A stretch of 64,000 nt of DNA from Cyathus striatus (GCA_025738555.1 JAOVFP010000008.1:1426001-1490000); one strand, 5' to 3'; shown: positions 1 to 11,654, numbered from the stretch's first letter. Made by a program: numbers and translations. Notes: generated by a model from the letters alone, not told the origin.

Positions 1-1198
1 CAAGGTCCTTCACAGGTTTGGTGCAGAAATTCCTGAACCAGTGTATGTATGCCAGGTGAAGGAAGATTCTGTGCTCCTCTGGTATTTTGAATATTACATG
101 CACTTGTACAACTTGAAGCCCTAGGACATAACATTAGCAAGAACTGAAGGCAGTTAGGAATAAAGGTAATGTACCATCAAGGGGGCCCTTGTTATATCCA
201 TGTCTGGCTATATTGTGCTGACATTACTGAAGGCACCCATGTGACCTTCCAACATACCTGGTCTGTTCCCGGATCCAACCTGCTATGGGTTTACACTTCC
301 TGACATTTCCACGCAGGTTTATACCCAGAACCTGTCAGGTTTTCCTTCAGGTATCTCAGATACATAGTTTCTCCTATGACTGCCTTACCTTGTCATTGTA
401 GTATTACTCCTCACTTCCATTTCTATCTATATGTTTCATTATGGCCAATGTAGATTAGTTTATGCCACCATCTTTTATCTTCATTCTGAACACATCATCT
501 GTGCCCCTACTCTGCTCTGCCCAGACTTGTCCCTAGCTACCTGCTTCCACATTCACACCCATAGGTTTCTACATAGTATATATAGTCTTCCAGATGTATT
601 AGTAGTCTTTAGTATTCATATCAACTCTGTACAACTTCTTCCTACTCTTGAGTCTGAAACCCACTCTGGGTTTTTCTTCAGGTTTCTCTTAGGGTAGTGG
701 CAAAGCCTCTCCCTATACTCTGGAATGTTCCCTTCTATTGAATATCATTTATTGTGAAATATGAACTATCTCTGGAAGATATCCAGGTGGCACAGCACAT
801 AAGCTGAAGCCACAGTTCATTCCTGCACTCCCACTCTATGTTCCCATACCTGTACTCACTTCAGGTTTTTGTTATAGTTCTCCCACACCTTCCAGGCATC
901 TTTGTGTTTGTTTCCAGTAGGAAGTAATTGGTATGTAACAGCCCTTTGCTTTATTTGGAGCTGATACATGAACCAGAACTGTACTTGAACACCCATCTGT
1001 GGCTTCTTTAACCCCAGTCTTTGATGTCTTTGCTGGTTGAGGAAGAACTGTATGTACAACATCAACAATTTCATGACATAATACCTCTGGAATCACAGGT
1101 AATGAAATATGGAATTGGTTGTAGACTGGGAAGAGTGCTAGTACTAAAGGGTTCAAAAGTTCTCACATGCATTCATGGGAGAGCCACTGTACCTCAGT
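1..1198. other. No recognised gene
   Basis: Only short open frames without family resemblance are present. The region probably belongs to the decayed transposon whose transposase is readable just to the right, but I could not align any of it to a known protein. Confidence 0.4.
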
Positions 1199-1713
1199 GA
1201 AGTGGTGATTTTTTGTGAAACATTTGAGTTTTGTCACTGATATGTATCCAATAAGCACCATTCCATGCTTTGAAGGTTGACATCACACAGATATCTCAAT
1301 ATTCCCAATAGACAGGTAAACTGACCATGCTTCTTTATCTCCACTAAAGCGTGAAAGTTTGGTCTTGTCAGATGAGAGAATAACAGGTGTAATAGTAGCC
1401 CCTTTCAGTAAGGTTTTCTGCAATGGAACTTTGATATGTCATTCTGATTCATTTACATGGCTGTACACTCTCACCTGCATATCCCACAACCAGTCAGCAG
1501 TCCACATTTCACTGTACACTCAACTCTCTTGCTCTTCATCACTGAAAACATTACAGGGTGCATAGGCCAAGTTATCTTTAAATGCAAGGTTTCCAATTAG
1601 TTCCTTAATATATTCAACAGGATCTCTTCTCCATAATGTCACAGTTTCCTTCATTGGCTTCCCATTGTGATCAACCTCATTTCTAGTTATTTCAAAGGAA
1701 TCATAAGTGTCAG
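1199..1713 (-). pseudogene. Plavaka-type transposase remnant (minus strand)
   Basis: Reading the minus strand from 1713 gives stretches typical of Plavaka (CACTA-like) transposases of basidiomycetes: an ETVTLWRRDPVEYIKELIG block, then YSEMWTADWLWDMQ, then TPVILSSDKTKLSRFSGDK, then VYLSIGNIEISV and GMVLIGYISVTKLKCF. The order and spacing match the conserved middle of that family. The reading is broken by at least three TGA codons, one of them where the family normally has an arginine or lysine run after the IGNI motif. No catalytic segment is readable further left. The family assignment is from remembered conserved motifs; the decay is seen directly. The left inverted repeat of the 4.3-kb element begins inside it at 1707. 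Confidence 0.8.
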
Positions 1714-1789
1714 CCAAATTTCTCATTTAATGTCGACGTTTTATGATATTTCATATCATAAAACATTGGGGTTAAATGAGTGAGGCACA

Positions 1790-2235
1790 TATTATATATA
1801 GTATACAGATTACTCACAAAAACTCATTACTTTATGCTTCTTACTATTATTACAATTGTATTATGTGTACTCATAAGTACTCATTACTTTATGTTTCCTA
1901 TTGTTGTTGTAATACTATAATGCATACTTATAAGTACTCATTACTTTATATTTCCTATTGTTATTGTAATAGTATTATGTGCACTCATAAGTACTCATTA
2001 CATTATGTTTTATATTGTTATTGTAATGGTATTACGCATACTCATAAGTACTCATTACTTTATGTTCTCTATTATTACTGTAATTCTTCCTATTATTATT
2101 TAATAGTATAATGTGTACTCATAAGTACTCATTAATTTATGTTTCCTATTGCTATTGTATTAATATTATGTGTACTCATAATGCTCATTACTTTATGCTT
2201 TTTATTATTATTAATAGTATTATGTATGCTTTTCC
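1790..2235 (+). repeat. Left array of about 60-bp units
   Basis: Tandem units share the core ACTCATAAGTACTCATTACT followed by TTATG, an AT-rich spacer with TATTGTTATTGTAATAGTATTATG, and the next unit. About seven degenerate copies are visible. The inverted partner is at 5455-5905. Open frames through it only translate the repeat. Confidence 0.85.
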
Positions 2236-2324
2236 CAGATGTCACATCATGTCTGTCACAAATTTCCCTTGGAGGTGATCATTGGCACTCATTTATGTAT
2301 TGCTATTACTGATTACTAGTTGAT

Positions 2325-2900
2325 CTGCGCTTCACATATTTCCCATGCTTCACATTTGTCACGTACTTCATGCATGTCACGTTCGTCACACATATTCCCG
2401 CGCTTCGCATTTGTCACATACTTCCCGTGTGTCACATCTATCATCACATATATTCCCGCACATCACATTTGTCACATTCTTCCCACCCGTCACATCTGTC
2501 ATGTACATTCCTGCACATCAATTCATCATACATTTCCCACACATCACATTTGTGACAATTTTCATATGTGTCATGTCTGTCACGATTCTCCCACACTACA
2601 CATATATTGCACTTGTCACGCTTTATTGTGTTTGTCATGCTTTCATGCATGTCAAGCATCACATTTGTCATGTTCTTTATGAGTGTTACACTCTATGCAT
2701 GTCACACATCTCACATCTATTTGTCACGCATTTCACACTTGTCACACATGTCACATCTTTGAGGTGCATCACACTGTGATGATCTGCATGCATGTCACAC
2801 TTTTCACATATGTTACATATGTCATTTTTTTTAAATGCATCATGTGTTTTTCATGCATGTCACATTTTTCAAGTGCATTACAACTTTTTCACAAATATCA
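2325..2900 (+). repeat. Left GTCAC-rich tandem array
   Basis: Units of roughly 57 bp alternate CATTTGTCACATACTTCCC with CACGTTCGTCACACATATTCCCGCG-like text. The first copies keep CpG-rich forms (TTCCCGCGCTTCGCATT); later ones are eroded, mostly by C-to-T and G-to-A changes. The inverted partner is at 5030-5450 and a related array lies at 20495-20815. Confidence 0.85.
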
Positions 2901-5000
2901 TGCTTTCCAATCACATCAGATTTTTCTGTCTCTACCACTATTCAAGTTGTCATGAGAGTGGAGTAAGTATTTAATAGTATAGAGTGAATTATATATGCAG
3001 AGGAAACAATATGTACTTGGGAAAATAACAATTAGAAAGTTATAGAAGTGTGGTAGTAATAAGAAACTAGAATGAAAAATGTAGAGTGTATATGTAGTTG
3101 AAGTCTTACCCCCACTGACAGAGCATGAGAAATTTGGAAATGGGATGATATGATGTTTAATAATCAGGACTAGAGATGTAATGAAGTGATGAGGTAAAAA
3201 GTATAATGGTTAGTCTGGATATAAGAGATGATGAGATCATTATGATAGAAATGAATATTTTGGAAATATTTAACAACTGAACAGAAAAGGACATATACTG
3301 ACAGAACTACATATGGATAACAAATCTGAAAGAATGGTGAGCATATGTGATTCCACATCACATCAAACTCACATGTCTCAGTCATTAAATGATCATGATT
3401 CTTGCATTAACTATTGGTTATTCTTATATCTTCAACACACATTATTAAGTCACATATATGCTTACTCTATATGATTACATGACACTTCTACACTGTTATG
3501 TGTTTCACATCTCTGATTTATGTTATATAGTTCTTTTAGTATTAGTATCCATTCATACATATGAAACCCCCTCCTGTACTTCTCTTCACTTTCTTGCTCA
3601 GTGGTCACTACTTGCTTTTCTATTCTTTAGTTTAGTGTCAACTACACCATCACCTTCTTTTCTTCTTGTTCTCTTTTCAGAAGGACTACTTTGTCTTTTC
3701 TCCTTTCTTGCCTAAGAAAAACTTACTATCATTTTTCTATAGTCATGTGCAGTATTGTTATACAGGATCTGAATCGATGACTGACTTGTCAATGCAAGAG
3801 GCTGAATTAAACTGTTAAGTAATGAGATATAGGTTAAATGTGGCATCACTAAGTGCTCTGATTCCTTGGATATGAAAGGTACAGAACATTTGAGACACCT
3901 GACAGGCATACACTACCTGTAGTCATGGATTTTAGCTTTTCTACACATGTAATTAGTACTCACCAAATGGTAACAAACATGGGTTAGTTACAGAATTGGA
4001 GTGAGACCTGAGCTGCCAGTTAAAAGTACTAAGAAGTACACTTACCAAGGGTGTGAATATTACAAAGCCTAAGGTAGTACTATGAGCAGAAGGGACAGTA
4101 AAAGCAGTGGTGCCAAACTCAGTGACTAAATGGATAACAGACAGAACACATCTAGCAACATGCGAAGGTCACGTGATGGAACACAATCACTACCCAAGAG
4201 AAGCAAGAAATGGTGAAACACCTCACTAGATGCCTCAGCAACCCCCAGAACCCCAAGCCAACCAATCAACTTCCCTCAGAGTAACCAGTGAAGTAATGCA
4301 TGTTTAATTAAAGTGATAAACCATGAACCCTGATAAGATCTCTGCACTATTCTTAGCACATCCACGAATAGCCAATCCCATACCAACTGAAGGAACACAT
4401 GCAGCACCATAACCTCTGTCACACAACTCCCTATGACAGATGCATGACCCCCTGTCCAGCATGCTCCATGAGCAAATGACTTCCCCCTGTCAGTGACGTA
4501 GTTTACCCCCCATAGTACCCTGAATGTACCTATCTAGCAGCTATGCAGTACCATCAGCCACCACATTTCCAGCAGTATATAAAGTAGATGAGTTTTGTCA
4601 TGTAGAACCAAGCTATCCCCCATGCAGCTTCCATTATAAAGTACTTTGACATAGTGTAGTGAAATAAAGTGTATTTTCTGAGATCATTGTTTAGTAACTT
4701 GATTTGAGTCTAGTAAGAAGAAACCACAAACTCATAGAGAATCACACATAACCTTGTACATAGCCAGAGACATTATCTAATCACTACTTAGTTATTCCTT
4801 AACCTTCCTATACATCCCCCTTCTACCCCCTTTTGCCTGGAAGCATCATTAAAACCAATCTTCTGCAAAATTCCCTCCAAACTCGCCACCCCATTACATT
4901 GTTTTAGGAGTAAGTAGTTATTATTACATAATCTAGCTACTATCACCCCATTGTAAACATCTCTAACCTCTTACATTTTTAATTATAGACCTGTTGGAAC
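2900..5000. other. Centre of the 4.3-kb element, no recognised gene
   Basis: No transposase, reverse transcriptase or host gene motif was seen on either strand. A stretch near 4570-4690 has a TATATAAAG motif followed about 80 bp later by AATAAAG, which could be an old LTR or promoter remnant, but no paired copy is present. Confidence 0.4.
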
Positions 5001-5029
5001 CCCATCAACATGTCACAATCATGATACAC

Positions 5030-5450
5030 ATGCAAGCATGATGTGCTTGAAATGTATTATACATCTCAAAGATGTGACATAAGTAACACTTTTGATGTGT
5101 GTGAAAGCATGATGAAAGCCTCAAAGACATGATGAATATGATGCATGTGCAAATCATAAGAAACAGATGTGACTTATGTGACGAGCGTGACAAATGTGAT
5201 GCGTGACAAGCATACAAAGTATGAGGAAATATGTGACAGATGTGAAGCACAGGAATATATGTGACGAACGTGACACGCAGGAAGTATGTGACAAATGCGA
5301 AGCGCGGGAACATGTGTGACGAACGTGACGCGCGTGAGTAACGTGACAAATGCGATGCGTGGGAAAAATATGAGGCGCGAGAATATGTGTGACGAACGTG
5401 ACACGCGTGAAGTATGTGACAAATGCGAAGCGTGGGAAATAATAATAATA
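5030..5450 (-). repeat. Right GTCAC-rich tandem array
   Basis: Mirror image of the array at 2325-2900: read on the minus strand it repeats CATTTGTCACATACTTC and CACGTTCGTCACACATATTC. The copies nearest the end keep intact CpG sites (GCGCGGGAACATGTGTGACG on the plus strand). Confidence 0.85.
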
Positions 5451-5454
5451 GAAA

Positions 5455-5905
5455 GCATAAAGTAATGAGCACTTATGAGTACACATAATATTAATACAAT
5501 AGCAATAAATGGAGAACATAAAGTAATGAGTACTTATGAGTACACATACTAGTATTACAATAATAATATGAAACATAAAGTAATGAGTACTTATGAGTAT
5601 GCATAATACTATTACAATAACAATAGGAAACATAATGTAATGAGTATTTATGAGTACACATAATACTATTACAATAACAATAGGAAATATAAAGTAATGA
5701 GTACTTATGAGTATGCATAATAGTATTACAACAACAATAGGAAACATAATGTAATGAGTACTTATGAGTATGCATTATAGTATTACAATAATAGGAAACA
5801 TAATGTAATGAGTACTTATGAGTACACATAATACTATTATAATAACAATAGGAAATATAAAGTAATGAGTTTTTATGAGTAATCTGTATACTATATATGG
5901 TATAT
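5455..5905 (-). repeat. Right array of about 60-bp units
   Basis: Inverted counterpart of 1790-2235. About seven units carry AATGAGTACTTATGAGTAC on the plus strand, followed by a TIR segment (5906-5985) matching the left end. Confidence 0.85.
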
Positions 5906-5985
5906 GCCTCACTCATTTAACCTCAACATTTTATGATATGAAATATCATAAAAAATTGAGGTTAAATGAGAAATTTGGCTGACAC

Positions 5986-6607
5986 ACCTCGTCTGAGGTC
6001 CTGGAGAGTGTGTGCCATGGTTTGGTGAGACACATTAGGAAAGTCATGTTTTACCAGTTCTGTAGCATTAGATGCCTTTGTTTCAGCAAATTTTTCAGCC
6101 TGCCAATTGAACATCTCTCTCTCCAGGCTTTTGGGGGCAACCAGGCTTAGGTCCACAATAGTAAACATCACCCAAAGCATTGTACTGCTTCATTATATGA
6201 AGCACCATTGTCCTGTGTACTCCAAGCTGACTAGCAACATCTTGATCACATTGTCCCAAATCCTTTGGTTGGACAACTTGAGCAACTTTTATCAGAGATG
6301 TGTAGCCCATAGCTAGTAGAAGACAATGTAGAAAGTTTGGGGGTGAATGCTACAGTACTCATGGAATAAATGTCCTTTTATTTCAGAAGATCCCTCTGCT
6401 CAAAAGTAATGCACAGTAAATTTTGAAGTAAAACATGAATAGTGTATTAAGGAGACATTAATTACAATACTACACAACAGGAATGAATAACTAACATCCT
6501 ACACTACACAATGTACATAGTGTGAAGCAAAGATATTGTGTTGTGGTGAAACACGTCATGTGTTAATGAATCACATGATGTGTGTGCGATACTTTTGGAC
6601 ACCACTA
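5986..6607 (-). mobile_element. Truncated Tc1/mariner element with transposase N-terminus
   Basis: On the minus strand a helix-turn-helix half (CDQDVASQLGVHRTMVLHIM, about 6180-6250) is followed by a glycine/proline linker (GPKPGCPQKPGERDVQ). After a frameshift comes the second DNA-binding half (KASNATELVKHDFPNVSHQ), the usual bipartite layout of fungal Tc1 transposases. The reading stops where the neighbouring 4.3-kb element begins, so the catalytic DDE domain is missing. The 5' terminal repeat is visible at about 6580-6607: read on the minus strand it is a TA followed by GTGGTGTCCAAAAGTATCGC, a typical Tc1-family end. Confidence 0.75.
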
Positions 6608-6947
6608 TATCTTGTAATGAGGTATAGGACCTCAATAACATTCCATGGCATAGACCATATGAAAGTGACATCAATTTCAAGTGTTAAGAGTGTATCTAAG
6701 ACCTTTGAAATTACATTTCATTATTAGTAAAAGCTGATTGAAAGCAAAGACTATCCACAAACTCACAAGGATTGCCAAACTAGTCACTGTGTCAGTAAAG
6801 TGTGGTAAGTTCAATATTGTATATGAAATAAATGAGACTAAAATACTATGCAGATACTGACAGTTAGATGAACTGTAAGCATACCACCAGTTAGCAAGGT
6901 GTCTGTAGAGATTCACACAGTTACATTTCACATGTGTTCCAGCCCCT
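6608..6947. other. Intergenic, nothing recognised
   Basis: AT-rich sequence between the Tc1 end and the next MITE; no gene or structured repeat was seen. Confidence 0.4.
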
Positions 6948-7620
6948 TAGGCCCTGTTCAGATGTACTGGCTATTTTCACTAATGGGGGGGGGTTACCTG
7001 CCAAATTTTATGGAATTAGCCCAGCCTCGTAACTGGGGGGGTTAGGTTGTTCCTAAATTTCAACCTAACTGTTTGGGTCAGCATTCTTGGGATGCTTAAC
7101 AGGGGGATCTAGTGTGATTTGATGTGACAACCCCACCACATATTCACATGGGCCACACCTAGCCACTCTGATCCTTTACTGATCTTCCTAAGTTGCACAT
7201 GCCATTATCACAGACTGGTGCCTAAAATTTAATTGAACATTTCTTATATTTCAGTTGCTAAAATTGTAAAACAAACATAGCATAACAATTAATAGGTATT
7301 ACGCTATAGAATTGTAATGTAAAGTCGATTGTTTTTGCATCACTAGCGAATATATTTCATTTTTACTATTTGTACACGTGACATATCTTTGAAGTAAGTT
7401 GGAGATAACCACCCATTGTTGCTGATGGGCCATCAAACTGAAATTGTAAAATTGATTGCCAGTTGATTGCAGTCACTTCAATCAATAAGGTAAGCTTGTG
7501 ACAAGGTGTGATTACTGGTGCTAAGCCGTGAGAATTAATTCTACCCAATGACCGGTTACTATCACTAACCTAACCCCCCCCCATTAGTAAAATAGTCAGT
7601 GCACCTGAACAGGGCCCTAA
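6948..7620. mobile_element. MITE with GGCCCTGTTCAG inverted ends
   Basis: The left end TTAGGCCCTGTTCAGATG and right end CACCTGAACAGGGCCCTAA are inverted copies; both continue with a matching ACTGGCTATTTT-like stretch and a poly-G/poly-C run before the match fades. There is no coding capacity. The TTA next to GGCCCTG resembles PIF/Harbinger insertions, but the two flanking triplets (TTA and TAA) are not a clean direct duplication, so the superfamily is open. Confidence 0.75.
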
Positions 7621-8526
7621 CAATTCCCAAAAATTGCTAAGCTCCTAGCGTGGGCATCACAATAATGAGAACTGTAGAAACTATTCAAGGCACGCTCATT
7701 TACTACCTTTTCATTGATCTGGATTGTTCAATAATATTGGAAAAGGGCCCGATACACTCATGCCATGCAGTGCATCTGTAGGACCATTATCATGATCGCA
7801 AAGCACTGATTTCTGGCTTGGTTCTGGTCGTGTCTCATTAGGGATTAATTCTAGGGAACTTTAAGTTGCCGGTGGCTTGTGTGTAAGCATTCCCAATAGC
7901 CCACTGCTAGCACTTGGCCTTGCGTTTCTAGGAGCAGGAGTCAGTACCAGTACTTACATAATGCAAACGTCACTGACATCTCCGGTAGTAGCAGAAGGCA
8001 CCCATTTTCCACCCCACCAAGTTCTAGGCAGTACAGCTGAGTACGTAACGTGAGTGATTCAAACAAAAACATTGAATCACTTCCCCCTCCAAGTAAGTAA
8101 TAATTGCTGTCTAAATGAAATTGAAATCCTACATTCATATTTCCAGGGGAACATTTATTCTTCAGAGTCTAGACTAATATTTATCTTTGACTATCCTTCC
8201 ACTTGTAAAATAAAACATAACATGCATTTTAAGATCAGTCTTTAACTATCCATAAAATTTGAGTAGAACCTGAGTCAACAGGTAATTTGATCTAATAAAG
8301 GAGTAGTTTCAAGTAACCAATGAATACAGGTGGCCACATCTAAAAGCTTATGGTTGCCACCATGTCCCAACACCGCAATACACATCTTGTAGAGGTGTAG
8401 TCCTCTACAGGGTGAGCCTTCCTCAGTCCCAAGTGCGTAAGACCAGTTCTATAGGGAGAAACTAGCTACACAGGTGTAGGGATGATGGTAAGAAAGACTA
8501 AAGAGTGGTGATGTAAGCGAGTCTAC
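7621..8526. other. Downstream flank of the halogenase pseudogene
   Basis: No gene recognised. An 8-bp-stem hairpin (TGTAGAGG, loop, CCTCTACA) lies near 8387-8410. The rest is unstructured. Confidence 0.4.
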
Positions 8527-10385
8527 TTATGTGCTACTGTAAACCTTAACCCAACTCTTACACATCTTCTCACTCGCAGAATCAAGAATATGCTTAACTC
8601 CATCACATCTTGTTAACGGTGGGATATGACCAGAGAGGGTAGTAATCCGGGAACGAGCATCACCATCCAAGTCTTTGATACTACTATGAATCCCTTCTCC
8701 TTCCTCTTCATCCTGATGATCAAACAATCGGAAGACAAAGTCCATCGTAGCACGAATTTCGTCTTCGCTCAACTGTGTGTCTCCTGTTGCGGAGTTATTG
8801 ACGCCGATATCTCCAGCTCCTTGAATCACAGGGCGAATCAAGCTAAATGGCCTGTCGAAGTTCATCTCGTTAACATTGATTCCGCCGCGCTTTTGCTTGT
8901 ACCCCGCCATCACAATGATGAAGAACCTCAAGTGAATTTAGTATTTATTTGCTACTGGATAAATCGCATCTAGTGTATGCGGTCTTCAATTCCACTCTGT
9001 GGAACTCGGCTGCAGTGTTCTCGTCGGCATCACCGTCAATGATGGATATGACTGCTAATAAGGCACTAACAAATGGGAGATGGACTCCTGAGGAAAAGAA
9101 AGGATCAGTGAATGGTATAAAATGTGCCAGACTCATTTAACAGACTTTTAAATAGTACACACCAGCTGAATCACCCGCGATGCGGTAGTTCAATTCCCAA
9201 CATCTTCGGAGGCATAGCTATAATCGCTTGCCATGTACACCGGAGATCCCTTTCCTTCCTTGTTTGGGACCCATCTTGGCATCTCCCCGAAGCGGAAGAA
9301 TCTCACTGAAACTTGAGCTAATCAAGGTAAAACTCTTCCAGCGCTACGCCACTCTTCTTTTCATTTACAAACTCTTCGTGCATTACGAATCCAATGAATA
9401 TGGTGTCGTAGTTAATAGGGATGTACCAGCACCAGCCAGTGTTATCTATAATTAACTAGTGTCAATTCGTGATCCGAGGGGAGTGGAGGGCAAGTACCAT
9501 GGAGGGATTCTATAATGAGCACCCCTGATATGAATTTCTCAATTAGTTTTGTTCAAATAAAAGACTATGAAAACATAACTCTCACTAACCGTAACGCTCA
9601 GTTCCTTCATCATAGTGTTTAGCATTCTTATAATAGGCTCAGATAGCTGAATTCTTGGGGCCTGTTAAAATACGACAATTTTTGAACAGGAATATCTGCA
9701 CACCTTAAGGCTCTGCGTTATTTTCCGGCCTTTATGATATTTGGTAGATAATAAACCTTGACGGCCAGCAGCATCGATTATGTAGTCAAATTCAATAACT
9801 CCGCTGGTCCCGTTGATTTTCGATTCCGACTGAGCTGAGATGGGACGGTTGGGATCTTTCAAGTTCAGGCTATTGACCTTGTGCCCATCAAAAACCTTCA
9901 ACACGGCATGGGACGCGGCATGTTCGAACAAAATGTTGTCATATTCTGCTCGGTTCTGCATCAAACGCAAAGAAGAGATCCTCAAATATATTCGATATAC
10001 GATACTTACTACGTTCAAAATACGATTTCCAGTGGCGTGGTCAACCTTGCATAGTAATTAAACTTATCGCAGAAACAAAGATGAAAACATACAAAGTTTG
10101 TATATGCAGCTGGAAAGTTTTTCCTGAGCTTGAAGTCTCCACCAGGCTTTTTAACAAAGCCGTGAGCCAGAACTATCTCGCGAGCACCGATGTACTTTAA
10201 GAAATAATTGGTACTGGCCAAAAGAGATTCGCCGACGTGATAGCGAGCGAACTTCGCAGCTTCAAGGACTGTTACTTCGATTCCTCGAAGCGCCAAGACG
10301 CTTGCGGCATAGGAACCAGCTGGTCCGCCGACAAGAGAAGTCGACAAAGACACGTTTCTTAAGTAGAGATATGATTGTAAGGGTT
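8527..10385 (-). pseudogene. Flavin-dependent halogenase, broken gene
   Basis: Minus-strand exons read in family order. First is a nucleotide-binding loop (VGGPAGSYAA) and EAAKFARYHVGESLL, then AEYDNILFEHA, then the DYIIDAAGRQGLLSTKY block. Next come AYYKNAKHYDEGTERYG and the W-x-W-x-I-P signature as GWCWYIPIN (about 9420), then GDSAG...DPFFSSGVHLP (about 9080-9190) and the C-terminal FIIVMAGYKQKRGG...FSLIRPVIQGAGD region. This resembles the tryptophan-halogenase-like enzymes of mushrooms (Armillaria ArmH type), which chlorinate aromatic metabolites using FADH2. Lesions seen: TGA where a Trp is expected before AYYKN, two stops after EEFYLD, compensating frameshifts around 9230-9310, a lost start codon, and an intron donor that reads AT instead of GT before the last exon. 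Several introns still have good GT-AG ends, so inactivation is probably recent. Confidence 0.85.
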
Positions 10386-10445
10386 GGGAATAATGCTTAT
10401 TGTAATTTGAAAGCTGGTTTATATACGCGGTCATATGGCACATAT
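10386..10445 (-). promoter_or_regulatory. Remnant promoter of the halogenase
   Basis: On the minus strand TATATAAACC lies at about 10415-10426, some 40-60 bp upstream of the first readable halogenase codons. No ATG is left in a plausible place between them. A MITE inserted immediately upstream, at 10446. Confidence 0.5.
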
Positions 10446-11654
10446 ACTGGGTAACGTTTTTTAAAAAAAAAACGTTCCTAGTTTATTAGTCGGTTGTGGA
10501 ATACCAGATGTCACGACTATGTTATGTCTAATTAACTATTTGTATGGCGGTCAAGTATTGTCCATGATGACTCGGGACAAGGTGTCCGGAGGTGGGATAG
10601 GCGAGCCCCTGCGAGGGAGGCTTACCTGGGTAAAGCTCCGCAGCTATTCTACGATGGTAAAGTAAAAGGGGGGTGTTATGTTGGGGCAGGGCATTGCATC
10701 AAGGTGATTACTGCAAAAGGTTGCGATAGGACTAGTCATCCGGAGGGTCCCATTCTGGGAGCGTTCTGAGCGTGCGTCGGAAGCGTGCAGTGTCGTTGAT
10801 GTAAAGGAAGAGGGCGGCGATGCGTTTATGGTCGGCAAGGATTGTATGGAGAGTGAGGCGGCGAGCAGGAACTTTGCACCGCTGTAGGAGAGTGTTTCAG
10901 GCCACATTGAAGGACCGGCAGTGGAACAAGTAGTGGTCTACCGTTTCGGGCTTCTGTGTACAGGAAGAGCAGATGTGGGTGTCCGCCTTGCCAATGCGGT
11001 GGAGGTATTGGCGTAGGGGGCAGTGTCCCGAGAAAAGGTACATGAGGGCAGTGGATAGTTTGCGGGGTAGGGTGAAACTGGGTAACGTTTGAATGCTTTT
11101 GACATGATTCTGGTACATGTTCAGAAATTTGAAAGTTGTACATGTTTTATTTGCATATCTCAAAATGATACATGTTCTAAATTCAAGAATGATATATGTT
11201 TCTTTTTATTCTTACATTAGCTGTATATGTTAAATTATGAGAGTAACATGTTTTCATTTTCACTCCTCCAATCGTTACGGACAAGTTACGGTTTGTATAT
11301 ATTTCCTCTGAACTCTATAAATTGTGGGAAGCTCAGCTATCCAGCTGTGTTCCTAGCTAGTACCAAGCTTAGTGATATGCATAAAGACACTCTATGTGAA
11401 GTCTGGATCCTCTGCACAGTACTAATGAGCAATCAATGGAATCTCTGCTATATATTATCATCAAAAATATGTATTGTCATGGGAAACATGTAACCATTGA
11501 TAGTTTTGAACATGTAATGTATGTGATCCGAAAACATGTATCAAATTCTGGACATAAATTTCAAAAGGTGTAACAGATTAAGAAATTTTATCAAAACATG
11601 TACCAGTTTCACTGAAAATCACCAAACATGTATCAATTTGGAACGTTACCCAGT
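10446..11654. mobile_element. MITE with ACTGGGTAACGTT ends, split by a LINE fragment
   Basis: The left end ACTGGGTAACGTTT (10446) and right end AACGTTACCCAGT (ends 11654) are inverted copies, flanked by ATAT on both sides (10442-10445 and 11655-11658). The right part (11077-11654) carries repeated TACATGTT motifs in opposite orientation near its two ends. The 14-bp end ACTGGGTAACGTTT is present twice (10446-10459 and 11077-11090), bracketing a LINE fragment. This is best read as a LINE insertion into the MITE end with a 14-bp target duplication. Confidence 0.75.
10460..11076 (-). mobile_element. LINE 3' end with C-terminal region of the ORF2 protein
   Basis: Minus-strand reading from about 11070 gives TLPRKLSTALMYLFSGHCPL, then QYLHRIGKADTHICSSCTQK, then PETVDHYLFHCRSFNVA. 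A TGA follows where an aromatic residue is usual, then the same frame continues to a TAG near 10728. This is the zinc-knuckle-like C-terminus (CxxC...HxxxxC) that follows the RNase H region in fungal non-LTR retrotransposons. Only the 3' end is present, as expected of a 5'-truncated copy, and an A/T-rich tail lies at 10457-10475. The protein is broken by the in-frame stop. Confidence 0.75.

Larger units (their letters stand above)
1707..5985. mobile_element. 4.3-kb inverted-repeat element with layered internal tandem repeats
   Basis: The outermost ends are inverted copies beginning GTGTCAGCCAAATTTCTCAT (left at 1707, right ending at 5985). Inside each end lies a 25-bp palindrome (TTTTATGATATTTC... 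near 1739 and 5929), then an array of about 60-bp units, then an array of GTCAC-rich units of about 57 bp; the right side is the mirror of the left. The centre (about 3.0-5.0 kb) has no recognisable transposase, so this looks like a large non-autonomous DNA element. The flanks differ: Plavaka debris on the left and a Tc1 transposase fragment on the right, with no clear target duplication. The exact outer boundary, or a later rearrangement, is therefore uncertain. Confidence 0.75.

Noticed and set aside
1776..2111. Open frames of 110-200 codons through the 60-bp and GTCAC arrays (here and at 5154-5916)
   Set aside because: They translate tandem repeats in several frames at once; there is no start context or family resemblance.
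4100..4760. Solo LTR with TATATAAAG and AATAAAG
   Set aside because: No matching partner, no TG...CA ends with a target duplication and no retroelement coding nearby.
2325..5450. CRISPR-like regular arrays
   Set aside because: The units are tandem and degenerate throughout, with no unique spacers, and the genome is fungal.
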